A stretch of 59,456 nucleotides of DNA from Planctomycetes bacterium B3_Pla (GCA_005223045.1 NJBM01000027.1:1-59456), one strand, 5' to 3'. Positions 9,846 to 18,910 are shown, counted from the first letter of the stretch. Notes: a model not told the origin generated them from the sequence alone. Numbers and translations: made by a program.

Positions 9846-10518
9846 GGTTTTCTCCTTTATTATCCTGTCGAGGCGAGTTGTCCTCGAATTCTGCTACGGT
9901 TTCATTTGCTTCGACGGAGGAATCGGAATGCTCAGTTCCATCGTCAGGCAACATCTCTTGGATCTGCTTTAGTCGCCCAGCCTCATCTAGGATTTCCTCA
10001 AGGGAAAGTGAAAGAGCTGCTGAGTGTCTAATATCCGCCTCGATTCTTTGAGTGACAATCGGTAGATATCCGAAGCTCTGCAGCCTCTCGCTAAGCGCAC
10101 ATAGGATCTGAAAGCAGCGATGTTCGCCATCCATCTTAGCAGCCGCAGAAGCGTCGTTGTCTCGTTGGAACTTGCGGATTCTCTGGGTGCATCGTCCGGC
10201 CTCCACGCAGAGCATTCCTGCCATCTTTTCTGCAAGCTTGGGATCCTTAGCCATCGCGTTTTCGTCTCGTATCGCCTTCCTGTCACGTTCAATGGTTCTG
10301 TCCGAAGTCTTCAACAAAAGTGCAATCTCAGCGGTTGACTGACCTTCGGCCATGAGAAAGGATACCAGCAGGCGGCGATCGGCAGGACAGAGGGATCTGG
10401 GATCCACTGATCTGTCTTTGATACCCTGCAAAAGAGTCAGGGTCTGAGATTCAGATACCTGATCCTTGCCATCGTTGTTTTCCGCATCTTTTCTTGATGT
10501 TTGTTTCTCATTACTCAT
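9829..10518 (-). CDS. Probable terminase small subunit (HTH protein)
   Basis: 229 residues starting after AGGAGG with a seven-base spacer. A helix-turn-helix lies at about residues 55-85 (QSTAEIALLLKTSDRTIERDRKAI), quoted only as a region of that span. Helical sequence follows, ending in an acidic tail (residues 190-229). Small terminases recognise the packaging site with such an HTH and recruit the large subunit. The identification rests on this plus its position directly before the large subunit, with 17 bases overlap. Its start overlaps the ParB-methyltransferase stop by four bases. It could instead be a generic phage DNA-binding regulator. Confidence 0.62.
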   Translation of the reverse strand: MSNEKQTSRKDAENNDGKDQVSESQTLTLLQGIKDRSVDPRSLCPADRRLLVSFLMAEGQSTAEIALLLKTSDRTIERDRKAIRDENAMAKDPKLAEKMAGMLCVEAGRCTQRIRKFQRDNDASAAAKMDGEHRCFQILCALSERLQSFGYLPIVTQRIEADIRHSAALSLSLEEILDEAGRLKQIQEMLPDDGTEHSDSSVEANETVAEFEDNSPRQDNKGENHETAK

Positions 10519-11798
10519 GCCTGTACCTCCTCTGGTAGAAATCGCTCAAGAATTTCAGGTGAGACGGCTTTGTGGCCAGCAAGAGCAATATAGCGATGAA
10601 CTATGCAGTCACAATACTTAGGCTCTATCTCCATTCCAAAACACCTTCTGCCAAGCCTTGCCGCAGCGATTAGAGTTGTTCCGCTACCGAGAAAAGGATC
10701 AAGTACGATATCACCGCGTTTTGAAGAGTTGCGAATGGCCCTTTCTGCCAGTTCCAGCGCCTTCTGCGTCGGGTGGCGGTAGAGGTCCGTTCGATCTCGC
10801 CGTATGCGCCAAAGCGTGCTTGCATTCTTGGGACCATACCAACTGTGTCTTGCCCCGCCTTTAAAACCATAAAGGCAGAATTCGGTCTGTTCGTTATAGT
10901 CGCCGAAACCGGGAGCGAAGCTCTCCTTGGCCCATGTAATGACTGATGAGACTTTGAACTTGTGGTTGGTTAATAAATCATGCATTAAACCGAAGTTTCT
11001 GTGACTGTTCCAAATATAAAAGGGTGCACCCGGTGTCATCGCTTCTGAAAGAGCTTTTACCACCTTGATAAACCAAGCTTCATATCTTTTTGGAGTTAAA
11101 CCATCATTTCGGATGTGTTCTGCTTCGGCGGATGATCTTTTGGCCTTTGTGGAAACAGGACGGTTGTTTCTGTCATAGTTGACGTTATAGGGTGGATCTG
11201 TATGACACAATTTTGCACGACTATCACCCATTAGCTTTGCTACATCAGCCGGCTTTGTCACATCACCACACAAAACGCGATGTTCACCGTCGAGTCCCAG
11301 TGCAATCCAATCTCCAGGCTTAGTGATTGCAGGAAGGCCTGCATCAAGCTGATCGAGTACATTTGCAGCCTCATCACATTCAGTATCGCCCAGAATATCA
11401 GCAATTAACTGCTCGGCCTCCGGCAGGTCAAATCCGACCGATTCGATATCGATTTGAGGGGTCTTGACCAGCTCATCGATAAGTTCGGCGAGCTTGGCCT
11501 TGTCCCAGTCGCCGCTTATCTTATTGAGAGCTACATTCAGTGCTTTTTCCTTCTCTAAAGGCAGGTCCACAACGCTGACTTCAACCTCTTTAGCCCCCTG
11601 TGCCAAGAGAACCTTGAAGCGCTGATGACCTCCGACCAGATTCCCCGTGCGTTTGTTCCAGACGAGTAGCTGGACACATCCGAATTCATCCATACTTTTG
11701 ACAAGTTGCGTGTATTCCTTGTCATCAGGTTTGAGATCCCGTCTCGGATTGTAAAAAGCGGGGGTAACCTTGTTGACTGATATTCTCTTGATCATCAT
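10515..11798 (-). CDS. ParB-domain / DNA adenine methyltransferase fusion
   Basis: 427 residues. The N-terminal ParB/Srx-type domain (about 1-90) has the characteristic GGHQRFKVL (57-65). The C-terminal half is a class-beta amino-methyltransferase: the catalytic DPPY motif (201-204) comes before the SAM-binding DPFLGSGTT (367-375). It transfers a methyl group from SAM to adenine or cytosine N4 in DNA. The combination is common in phages and prophages next to terminases, where it protects or marks phage DNA. The start has AAGGA eight bases upstream. It is the first gene of a tightly overlapping unit (4 bases to the small terminase, 17 to the large). No restriction endonuclease lies beside it. 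Confidence 0.88.
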   Translation of the reverse strand: MMIKRISVNKVTPAFYNPRRDLKPDDKEYTQLVKSMDEFGCVQLLVWNKRTGNLVGGHQRFKVLLAQGAKEVEVSVVDLPLEKEKALNVALNKISGDWDKAKLAELIDELVKTPQIDIESVGFDLPEAEQLIADILGDTECDEAANVLDQLDAGLPAITKPGDWIALGLDGEHRVLCGDVTKPADVAKLMGDSRAKLCHTDPPYNVNYDRNNRPVSTKAKRSSAEAEHIRNDGLTPKRYEAWFIKVVKALSEAMTPGAPFYIWNSHRNFGLMHDLLTNHKFKVSSVITWAKESFAPGFGDYNEQTEFCLYGFKGGARHSWYGPKNASTLWRIRRDRTDLYRHPTQKALELAERAIRNSSKRGDIVLDPFLGSGTTLIAAARLGRRCFGMEIEPKYCDCIVHRYIALAGHKAVSPEILERFLPEEVQA

Positions 11799-12088
11799 TT
11801 TGCGATTCCTTTCTGCAATAGAGTCCTGTTTTTTGCGTGCGTGCGTTCCGTCGTCTATTCAAAGACGAACTGTGCAATCGCTTCGACGGCCTTTTGTTTT
11901 GTCTTTTTGTATTTCATACGAGCATCGTAACAAACAAATCGGCATACAAAATTGAGGCAAATATAAGTGTTAAAGAAACTTGAAAAAAACTCTTAAACTG
12001 TCTATTGCGGCTGAAAAACGGGGAAAAAATGACAACAAAAAAGTGGCTGGCAAATATGGGACAAATATCAGAGGAGTTGTTTTGGTTG

Positions 12089-12919
12089 CTATTCGCCCAT
12101 GTTTCTCTTGCGAGAGTCTATTTCTTCTTTTCTCTCTTGTTGTTGTTTGAAAGCTGCTTCGCTAAATCCGTCCGCGGATTTCCGATTTCTTATGTATTTC
12201 TTAAAATCCCAAGCGTGAACCATAGACCTGTGGGTTTTTTTATTATGCATCCAGCGGATAGTGTTGTCCGATTTTCGCAGAAGTTTGCTCAAGGCAGGCA
12301 TAGATATTTTGCTGTTATTCATTCTAACTGCATCGGCGTTAGGTATATATTCGGGTGCTTCTTTCCTCCACGCGTGCTCTTTTGTTTTTGAGTCTATCTC
12401 GCGGTCATCATCGCTTCTGCTCTGTCCGTCTTTTCTCTTGGGATGTTTGGCTTTCCTGCTTTGTTGCGTGGCGTATTCTGCTTCAATACCGAACAATGAA
12501 GACTCACGGATGTCGGGCCAAGAACACTTTCCTAATTCAGAATGCTGCACGTTGCATTTATTGACCAACCAAGCCTTCAATCTTGACTTATTCAATTTAC
12601 TCGGGTCGTTAATACAAAAAAGAAATCTGACAATGGCATAATCTACATCGTTGAACAGATAGTCGCTAAGGCCCGTTTGAACATATTCACTGTCCACAGC
12701 CGGCGGACGCACTGACTTAAACGGGTACTTCGGCGTTGACAGTGGCAGGTGAAGAATCTTGATTTCTTCAGCAAGGATTTTCTTGAAGTTGGTCGGTAGC
12801 CTGGCTGGGTTCCTGCCTGCGTATTGCTTCATTAGTTCGGCTCTATACTTGCTGCGTTTCTTCATCTTGACGTCGGTTATAGGCCTGCTCTTTGTTTGTG
12901 CCATCCTTGTCGCCTGCAT
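12089..12919 (-). CDS. Unknown phage-island protein, HTH-like C-terminal part
   Basis: 276 residues, highly basic, not recognised. The C-terminal third contains SMPALSKLLRKSDNTIRWM followed by a basic stretch, which looks like a winged-helix or excisionase-type DNA-binding segment. Charged low-complexity segments (about 155-185 and 255-276) flank it. It lies about 290 bases upstream of the ParB-methyltransferase on the same strand, so it probably belongs to the island as an early regulator or replication-type protein. An alternative start at 12904 (sixth codon) has AGG at suitable distance and may be the true one. Coding is fairly likely from length and position; function is unknown. Confidence 0.6.
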   Translation of the reverse strand: MQATRMAQTKSRPITDVKMKKRSKYRAELMKQYAGRNPARLPTNFKKILAEEIKILHLPLSTPKYPFKSVRPPAVDSEYVQTGLSDYLFNDVDYAIVRFLFCINDPSKLNKSRLKAWLVNKCNVQHSELGKCSWPDIRESSLFGIEAEYATQQSRKAKHPKRKDGQSRSDDDREIDSKTKEHAWRKEAPEYIPNADAVRMNNSKISMPALSKLLRKSDNTIRWMHNKKTHRSMVHAWDFKKYIRNRKSADGFSEAAFKQQQERKEEIDSRKRNMGE

Positions 12920-13454
12920 TTAATGTGTGACTTGGCTGAGTAGGTCTGCGGGTGAGCCCGACCTTGCTCAACCAAGTCGCTGCTCATAAGCTTTACGCAA
13001 ATAACCGTCGGTCTACTGTAACAAAGAGCGCTTCGTTGTCAAGACATAGGGTTTGGGATTGTCAGATTCCGGCTTGTGCCTTTGCTGGAGCCGATTCATG
13101 GCGACCCACACTTATGTCTTCGGTGCAACTAGCCTCCAGCAGTCTGTATGAAGCGGGATCCTTTATTGTGCCCCACCTAACGGCTCCACACATCTTTTGG
13201 CATAAGCTACGATCGTATCACCCTGAATATAATTCTTGAGTATCTTTTCACTCTGGTCACCAGGCTGGTTGTCAGATGAGACGATCCGCAGCTTTAGTCT
13301 CGAGGGGAAGCCTATGTTATTTGGAGCAAGAGAAGGGAGTTGCTCGATGAGAGATGCAGCGCCAGAAGACGATTGAATGAGGAAAGTCGGCGCCGGCAGT
13401 AGCAAATCTGTGTGTCGGGGTTAATACGACCGACACACCGTAAGTCTTTGGTAG
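12920..13454. other. Intergenic stretch with one hairpin
   Basis: 535 bases between the phage island and the truncated Tat gene. Apart from the dyad at 13410-13438 I see no gene. The short open frames here have no ribosome binding site and no recognisable product. One border of the phage island may lie here, but no att repeat was recognised. Confidence 0.4.
13410..13438. terminator. Hairpin after the truncated Tat gene
   Basis: GTGTGTCGG (13410-13418) and CCGACACAC (13430-13438) form a nine-base-pair perfect stem around an 11-base loop. It sits just past the end of the truncated gene 13455-13772 on the minus strand. No T-tract is present, so terminator function is only likely. Confidence 0.4.
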
Positions 13455-13772
13455 TTAAAGAGTTATGAAAACCAAAGCCTCCTGTCGACCGACAACTCCG
13501 ACATTCACTAAGACCATTTTTGCAGGTACTGAGCAGTATCTCAAGGTCTTGATATGATGCCCCGGATACGGCCAGATCTCTCTGATCTTCGTATTTGCCA
13601 AAAATACCATCGCCACGCGAATCCTTCTTGTTTCGTCATCGGCAGCCCCAGCGAAAGATGTGAGACCGCCAAGAGTCGTTGCCGCAGCCGCCCCAAGACC
13701 TCTAAGGAAACTCCGGCGATCAATGGACGTCTGGCAACTATGACAAACATAATGAGCATGACATTGGCACAT
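13455..13772 (-). pseudogene. Truncated N-terminal copy of the Tat/FucI-like family
   Basis: From the ATG at 13772 (AAGGAG seven bases upstream) about 105 residues can be read. They contain a Cys-rich start (MCQCHAHYVCHSC), a twin-arginine signal (RRSFLRGLG) and then RRIRVAMVFLANTK...WPYPGHHI. That last part matches the start of the mature domain in the two full-length neighbours (RVRVFFIRP...SWPGNDYN at 13983-15437). After this the similarity stops and an unrelated tail of about 30 residues leads to a stop, so roughly 380 residues are missing. It diverges from the intact paralogue, 210 bases apart. Most likely a decayed third copy whose ribosome binding site survives; a short functional exported peptide cannot be excluded. 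Confidence 0.6.
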
Positions 13773-13982
13773 TGGACTACTCCTTTCGTCGGTCGGTTCC
13801 TCCCCACGCGGCACTCGTGGGACCGACCCACGATCGCCGCGCCGTAGAGTATAGCCGAATGCGCAATCGTTTCAAGAAGAAGCTCCGATTAGCATTGACT
13901 ACCGTGTTTTGGCTACTATCATAGAGTTTAGCGTCCCAGAAACACGTACCGTATATTGGCCAATCATTATAGGAGAACTGTC

Positions 13983-15437
13983 ATGTGCACACACGCTCGT
14001 CATTGTGGTGGTTACCTTTCTTCTGGAGTCAGTCGTCGAGGTTTCCTAGCAGCCGCCGGCGTCTCGGCCGTAGCGATGCAAATGGGCCTGTTGGAGTTCA
14101 CCTCCACGCTGGCTGCAGACGAGACGAGGCCCAAATCGAAACCGAGGGTCAGAGTATTCTTCATCCGCCCCAAAGATCAGGCCAAGTACTGGATGAGCTG
14201 GCCGGGCAATGACTACAATGCGGATGAACGTCAGGCCGACTTCATCAGTAGACTCAGGAAGATCGCCCGTAGATTGGACATCCGGCTTGAGGTGGATCCT
14301 GCCGCCCTGGAGGATGCTGCTACCGTAGCCGCTGCCCTTGAGAGGATGAAGCAGTCGCCCCCAGACGGTATCCTAGTCATACAGATGCACTTGTCCTACT
14401 GGAAGGCTGCGACAGACCATCTGCTGAATAACCGCGGCAACATCCCCACGATCGTCTTCAGCCGGCTGGGCACTTCGTTTACCGGCCACCTCCAAACAGC
14501 CCGGAAGCTTCCCAATGTGTGCGTCGCCGCTACCGACGGTCTGGACTGGCTTGACTACGGAATGCGCATGTTCAAAACGATGGCGGACATGAAACAGTCT
14601 CGTCTGTGCATTATCACCGGCGACAAAGCCTATGATCGAAAATTGGACGTGATCGGCACGACGCTTCACTATATTCCCCTGGATCGCTGGGTCGATGAGG
14701 TCGACAATGCTGAGACTACCGATGAGATGCGTGCGCTGGCGAATTATTACGCCAAGAATGCCAAAGAGGTGCGCGAGCCGAAACCGAAAGACATGCTCAA
14801 CGCAGCCAAGAACTACTTCGTCGCTAAACGTATCATGGCAGCCGAGGACTGCGATGGCATATCACTCAACTGCCTCGACCTGGTCAGACATCGCAGAATC
14901 GCCTGCGCCCCATGTATTGCCTGGATGAAGATCAACGACGAAGGCGGTGTCGGCGTTTGTGAGGCCGACTGGAATGCGGCCATATCGATGCGCCTGGTCA
15001 GCTTGCTGTTTGAGAGACCGGGCTTCATACAGGACCCCGCACCTAATACCGCCAAGAATACGCTCATGGGTGCCCACTGCTCTTGCCCCACCAAGCTGGG
15101 TGGTTTCGACACCGATCCTGAGCCGTTCATCCTCCGCAACCACCACGAGTCGGAGACGGGAGTCTCTCCTCAAGTGCTCTGGCGCGAGGGGCAGGAAGCT
15201 ACAGTTATGGAGTTTGACGGACCGGGCAAGATAATTGTGGGAACAGGCCGGGTAACACGAAATTTCGACACTCCGCCCGAGGGCGGCTGCCGTACGTCTG
15301 TAGAGTTGGCGATGGACAACGTATCCGACGTGATGGACACCAAGGGCTTCCATCAATTGTTTGTCTATGGCAAGCTGGATCACGACCTGAGAGCCTATGG
15401 AAAGCTGGCCGGCATCGATGTACAGCCAATAGCCTAG
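13983..15437 (+). CDS. Tat-exported FucI/AraA-like (sugar isomerase fold) protein, paralogue 1
   Basis: 484 residues. The ATG at 13983 follows AGGAG with seven bases; the frame is open further upstream to a TTG but the ribosome site decides. Cys/His-rich first residues are followed by a twin-arginine motif (SRRGFLAAAG). The mature part resembles proteins related to L-fucose/L-arabinose isomerase: VCEADWNAA supplies a likely metal-binding Glu/Asp pair, and GAHCSCPTKLGGF and RNHHESETG lie in the C-terminal domain. If active, it would interconvert aldose and ketose sugars outside the cytoplasm, but I infer this from weak resemblance only. The next gene (15501) is a paralogue in the same direction, 63 bases away, so the two are probably co-transcribed. 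Confidence 0.6.
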   Translation: MCTHARHCGGYLSSGVSRRGFLAAAGVSAVAMQMGLLEFTSTLAADETRPKSKPRVRVFFIRPKDQAKYWMSWPGNDYNADERQADFISRLRKIARRLDIRLEVDPAALEDAATVAAALERMKQSPPDGILVIQMHLSYWKAATDHLLNNRGNIPTIVFSRLGTSFTGHLQTARKLPNVCVAATDGLDWLDYGMRMFKTMADMKQSRLCIITGDKAYDRKLDVIGTTLHYIPLDRWVDEVDNAETTDEMRALANYYAKNAKEVREPKPKDMLNAAKNYFVAKRIMAAEDCDGISLNCLDLVRHRRIACAPCIAWMKINDEGGVGVCEADWNAAISMRLVSLLFERPGFIQDPAPNTAKNTLMGAHCSCPTKLGGFDTDPEPFILRNHHESETGVSPQVLWREGQEATVMEFDGPGKIIVGTGRVTRNFDTPPEGGCRTSVELAMDNVSDVMDTKGFHQLFVYGKLDHDLRAYGKLAGIDVQPIA

Positions 15438-15500
15438 GAGTGTCCGTTCTGTAGATCCGGATGTAAACAGGTCAGCATAATCTTCTTGTAGGAGACCGCC

Positions 15501-16985
15501 ATGAACTCTGGAAGATGCCCCCTGAAATGTAAGTCCAATCATACCCTTAGTCGCAGGCAATTCATACGCAGCTCCGCCTCAGTAGTGGCCGGTTCCGTCC
15601 TGTTGCACGGCTGCAATACACTTACTACTGAGCCTATGGTGACACAGAATCCCATCCGAGCCTGTGGCCCGGCGTCTAAATATGTCCCGACCATCAAGGC
15701 AGCGTTCGTCCGGCGAAAAGGAGAGTACGGGATGCGCTGGCCTGGGGCCGTATATAACGGCGAAGCTGCGCGGAAAATGTACACCGACAAAATCACGGAA
15801 ACGGCTAGGAATCTTGGAGCAAAACTCGATCTTCGCAGCGAGCCTATCTACAGTCTTGCTGAAGCCGAAGGCTGGATTTCGCGGGCACAAAAGGTAAGTG
15901 CTGACGGGCTGATGCTGGTCATGCTGGATCGCCAGGAACACTCTTGGCCAAGCGCACAGAAGGTCGCTCAAAGCGTGATTCCGTCGATTATCTATTCTCC
16001 GTTGGGATCTGCATTCACGACCAACACAATGAACCTTGCTGATACTCCCGGCTGCGTGGTCTACTCCACCGATGACTTCAGTCAGGCAGCTTACGGCATG
16101 AGGATGCTCTGTGCGGAAGCCAAGATGCGCCGGACGCGATGCGTAGTGATAAAAGGTCGGCGTCGTGCCGAAGCGCCGCTTGCCGACACAGGAATCACGA
16201 TGCAGGTCGTACCGGCGACCACATTCATCGAATACTACAACGAGACTCCCGACAACGAGGATATCCTGGCAATGGCCGATGACTACATGCGCCGGGCTCA
16301 TCGTCGCACAGGGGCGACTCGCCGGGACGTTATAAATGGCGTCAAAAGCTACTACGTGGCCGGCAAGATTCTCGAAGCTGAGCAGGCCGATGCGATAACG
16401 ATGGACTGCCTCGGAGCGCTGGGCAAGATCAAAGTGAGCCTGCCGTGCATCGCGTGGTCGCGGATGAACGACGATGGCATACCCGCAGCATGTGAAGCCG
16501 ACTATGGCGCTGTGGCTTCGCACATTATGACACAGTATCTGTTCGAGAGGCCAGGCTTTCAGCAGGACCCCGTGGCCGATACGGCCGATGATTCGATCAT
16601 TGGCGCGCACTGTTCGTGCCCGACAAGGCTCAATGGCTTTGACCGCGGTCCCGAACCGTTTGACTTATTGCATCACCACGGCAACCGAGACGCAGTGCCG
16701 CGTACGCTCTGGCGCAGAGGCCAGCGGGTGACTAGCATCGACCTGCTGCCGGGCAAGGCTGACGGTACGATCCCCTCAAACGTGCTGATTTCGGCTGGCT
16801 CGGTCCTTGAGAATCTAGACGTGCCGCCTTCCGGTGGATGCGTCGTTTCGGTGAAGGTAAAATTCGACGGCAACCAAGAAGTGCTCAGCTTCCCGGGCTT
16901 CCACCAGATATTCTTCTACGGTGACCACAAACACCAGGTGAAAGATTTCTGTCAGCTATGTAAATTCGATGCCCAGATCGTTTGA
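15501..16985 (+). CDS. Tat-exported FucI/AraA-like protein, paralogue 2
   Basis: 494 residues, with a twin-arginine motif (SRRQFIRSS) and a following hydrophobic stretch ending VLLHGC, which could also be a lipobox. Colinear with the preceding gene: MRWPGAVYN, VYSTDDFSQAAYGMRM, ACEADYGAV, GAHCSCPTRLNGF and LHHHGNRD correspond to the same segments of paralogue 1. The conserved Glu-x-Asp and His residues suggest a shared metal site. The ATG has AGGAG about eight bases upstream. Retention of two diverged copies in tandem suggests two substrates or a heteromeric enzyme. The activity is not known. Confidence 0.6.
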   Translation: MNSGRCPLKCKSNHTLSRRQFIRSSASVVAGSVLLHGCNTLTTEPMVTQNPIRACGPASKYVPTIKAAFVRRKGEYGMRWPGAVYNGEAARKMYTDKITETARNLGAKLDLRSEPIYSLAEAEGWISRAQKVSADGLMLVMLDRQEHSWPSAQKVAQSVIPSIIYSPLGSAFTTNTMNLADTPGCVVYSTDDFSQAAYGMRMLCAEAKMRRTRCVVIKGRRRAEAPLADTGITMQVVPATTFIEYYNETPDNEDILAMADDYMRRAHRRTGATRRDVINGVKSYYVAGKILEAEQADAITMDCLGALGKIKVSLPCIAWSRMNDDGIPAACEADYGAVASHIMTQYLFERPGFQQDPVADTADDSIIGAHCSCPTRLNGFDRGPEPFDLLHHHGNRDAVPRTLWRRGQRVTSIDLLPGKADGTIPSNVLISAGSVLENLDVPPSGGCVVSVKVKFDGNQEVLSFPGFHQIFFYGDHKHQVKDFCQLCKFDAQIV

Positions 16986-17406
16986 GCCCAACGATTGTTG
17001 TCAGAGCCTCCTTTTTGGCACAGTTCATTGAAAACGATTCAAATCCGAAAAAGTGTGTTGTTCGGCGTAAATGTGGCCTATGTGGGGCTTAAATTTGGGC
17101 AAAATCAAGGTCTGTGGAGACATTTCGGAGACACGACGTTTCAAGGAAATCTGACGTCTTGTAGGTCAAAAGAATTGGCGGCGTTTTGGGTGACATATCA
17201 CTGGTCGATAGCTTCTGTTGGCGGTAGTTTTGCTCGCCACTGTTCACCTTCTTCTGTTCTGCTCTCAGCTTGTTCCATATCCTCTATCTGCAAACGGATT
17301 CTCTGCCCGCTTGCCAAGCCAGAAGGTTATGCATATACTGCTTCATGTGTGGTCGTACGTGCTAAAGACGCTCCACCGGAGTATAGCGTGGCAAAGGAAC
17401 TGATGA
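16986..17406. other. Intergenic stretch with integrase-tail-like motif
   Basis: 421 bases without a convincing gene. It includes the motif at 17114-17133 that recurs at 50508-50527, in a plus-strand frame resembling the C-terminal tails of some tyrosine integrases (GLWRHFGDTT). Probably the remnant of a lost insertion. Confidence 0.35.
17114..17133 (+). repeat. GTGGAGACA-N3-CGGAGACA motif, copy 1
   Basis: GTGGAGACA, three bases, CGGAGACA. The same 17 fixed bases with the same spacing occur at 50508-50527 next to tyrosine-recombinase debris. Read on the plus strand the two encode GLWRHFGDT and GVWRQNGDN. Confidence 0.45.
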
Positions 17407-18144
17407 ATGCACCAAGAAGAAGTTGAACAAACGCTGGTACTAATAAAGCCAGACGCATTGAAGAACTCCGTGACGGGCTTCCTTCTCTCCCAGCTGTCAG
17501 AGTTCCATACGGGTTCACGATTTGCGGCGACCAAGATAATCCAAGTCAGCAGGATGCTTGCTGAACAACACTATACCGAACACCGAGGCAAGGCGTTCTA
17601 CCCTGCACTCATAGATTATATCATGGGCCGTGCTCACTACCCTGATGACGCCAGTAAACGTAGGGTGATCGCTATTGTCTACCGTGGTGTCCAGGTTTTG
17701 CAGAGAATACGAAATGTTGCCGGCCCGACTAATCCTCATATCGCACGGGAGGAAAAGCCGGGATGTATTCGTGCCTTGGGCACAGTGGTTCCCATAAGGG
17801 ATGCGGAAGGACGTGTGATCAGCGAGCGTCTGGACAATGTTATCCACACCTCGGCCACGCATGCTGATGCCGAGCGAGAGATCAAGCTCTGGTTTGTGCC
17901 GTGCGATATCCCGCCTCTGATGCGCGCCTATCCCACAGACGTATGTGAAGACCACTATTATCTCAGACATGGGAAGCTTTGCAGCACCTACCAGCCAGGC
18001 GGTGTCTGTCTACTTGCCCCTGGGGACGTAGTCTGGCGGTCTGATTTGGAGCTTCTGCGTTTGCGAAGTCGGGATGCGTCGGCTGGCCCGAATCTCGATG
18101 TCGTGGCTGCAAAGTATCTCATCAACAGGGATTCCCAGGATTAG
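17407..18144 (+). CDS. ndk: Nucleoside diphosphate kinase, extended form
   Basis: Begins TLVLIKPDAL, the signature start of Ndk, which moves the gamma-phosphate of ATP onto other NDPs through a phosphohistidine. Expected active-site elements are present: an Arg in QRIRNVAGPT, and the catalytic histidine in NVIHTSATHADAEREIKLWF (cited only as that 20-residue block). At 245 residues it is about 100 longer than usual. The extra length is an insert before the histidine block (PHIAREEKPGCIRALG...) and a C-terminal extension of about 70 residues. AAGGA lies eight bases before the ATG. It appears monocistronic and is followed by gene debris. Confidence 0.85.
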   Translation: MHQEEVEQTLVLIKPDALKNSVTGFLLSQLSEFHTGSRFAATKIIQVSRMLAEQHYTEHRGKAFYPALIDYIMGRAHYPDDASKRRVIAIVYRGVQVLQRIRNVAGPTNPHIAREEKPGCIRALGTVVPIRDAEGRVISERLDNVIHTSATHADAEREIKLWFVPCDIPPLMRAYPTDVCEDHYYLRHGKLCSTYQPGGVCLLAPGDVVWRSDLELLRLRSRDASAGPNLDVVAAKYLINRDSQD

Positions 18145-18319
18145 TGGGGTCTCTTCTTTGCCGGTGTTCATGCTGGGGGGACTGAACAAGATTTATGTCC
18201 CCGCGGTCGGGGTGGATCTGGTTGCCGCTGTACACTTTTCTTCTACACCTTTGGCGGTTGTGTCAACGGCGAGTGTGCTAGCGGCGTACCGGAGTCGCAG
18301 ACCATATCAGCTTCAACAT

Positions 18320-18566
18320 TCAGCCTTCTCGGACGTGTATTTCCACTTCCGGATAGTTCTTGAGAAGAGCCATCCAGGAGACCTGAACTCTGCCCCTTGC
18401 GGTGTTTGTTGAAGAACGCCAGGACATAGTCGCTCAGAATTCTCGTGCAGCGTTTACCCTCTATTTTTCCTATGACACCTGCAAGCCGTGCAATACTTCC
18501 ATATCCATAAAGAGAGAAATCCGAGAAGTTCATGTGTCTGGTCCCTCTGATCAGGACCAGATAGAG
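18320..18566 (-). pseudogene. C-terminal fragment of a PAF-acetylhydrolase-like alpha/beta hydrolase
   Basis: About 80 residues read on the minus strand. IRGTRHMNFSDFSLYG has the histidine (codon at 18534-18536) that is catalytic in alpha/beta hydrolases of the platelet-activating-factor acetylhydrolase type. RILSDYVLAFFNKHRKG and LLDGSS follow. A one-base shift is then needed to recover the usual end, YPEVEIHVREG and a stop at 18320. The N-terminal two thirds, with the nucleophile serine, are absent: the similarity begins exactly where the 141-base repeat ends. Clearly a broken gene. Confidence 0.6.
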
Positions 18567-18704
18567 CTTCGACTCTGACCACGACCACAGGACGCGGTTC
18601 TTTATGAAGAAACAAGCTGAAAGATTCATCTACATGAATTAGCAGATCATTACGACTACGCTGCAAAGACAGGAAAGTACATTGGGCGAAAGAAATCCAC
18701 AAGA
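18564..18704 (-). repeat. 141-base dispersed repeat, copy 1 (truncated gene)
   Basis: 141 bases aligned without gaps to 37181-37321 with about seven mismatches by eye (roughly 95% identity). On the minus strand it encodes the middle of the small membrane protein found whole at 37137-37388 (SLQRSRNDLLIHVD). Here its N-terminal codons and stop are missing, so this copy is a fragment. Confidence 0.8.
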
Positions 18705-18910
18705 TAAGCAAGCATAGAAATAATCGGAAAATTATGGATTGTCGAGCCCATTGAAAAGGTCTAATCCCTTGGATACAATACACCACGTAGACATGGCAAA
18801 GTAAGACCATATGATCAAGTAGAAGGATGACTCGGACAAGGATTGACTGACTTTGTCCTTGATAAGGAAGTCGGGCTCTCGTCGGAGTTTCTCCTGCTGA
18901 GTTGGAATTG

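Larger units (their letters stand above)
18145..18910. other. Region of gene debris between ndk and the kinase cluster
   Basis: 766 bases with no intact gene. It holds a C-terminal hydrolase fragment (18320-18566), the 141-base repeat (18564-18704) directly against it, and otherwise AT-rich sequence leading into the next gene. Confidence 0.6.

Noticed and set aside
13163..13405. 80-codon minus-strand frame in the gap before the truncated Tat gene
   Set aside because: No ribosome site, no motif, ends against a hairpin.
14862..15560. 232-codon minus-strand frame
   Set aside because: Shadow of the two FucI-like genes, which have Tat signals and ribosome sites.
15579..16610. 343-codon minus-strand frame
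   Set aside because: Antisense to the second FucI-like paralogue; Arg/His/Cys-rich composition typical of shadow frames.
17022..17038. Exact 17-base match to 58380-58396, considered as an att site
   Set aside because: A match of this length is not far from chance in 59 kb, and neither place is a clear element border.
16995..17426. 143-codon plus-strand frame before ndk
   Set aside because: No ribosome site and overlap with the ndk start; only a short integrase-tail-like segment is meaningful.
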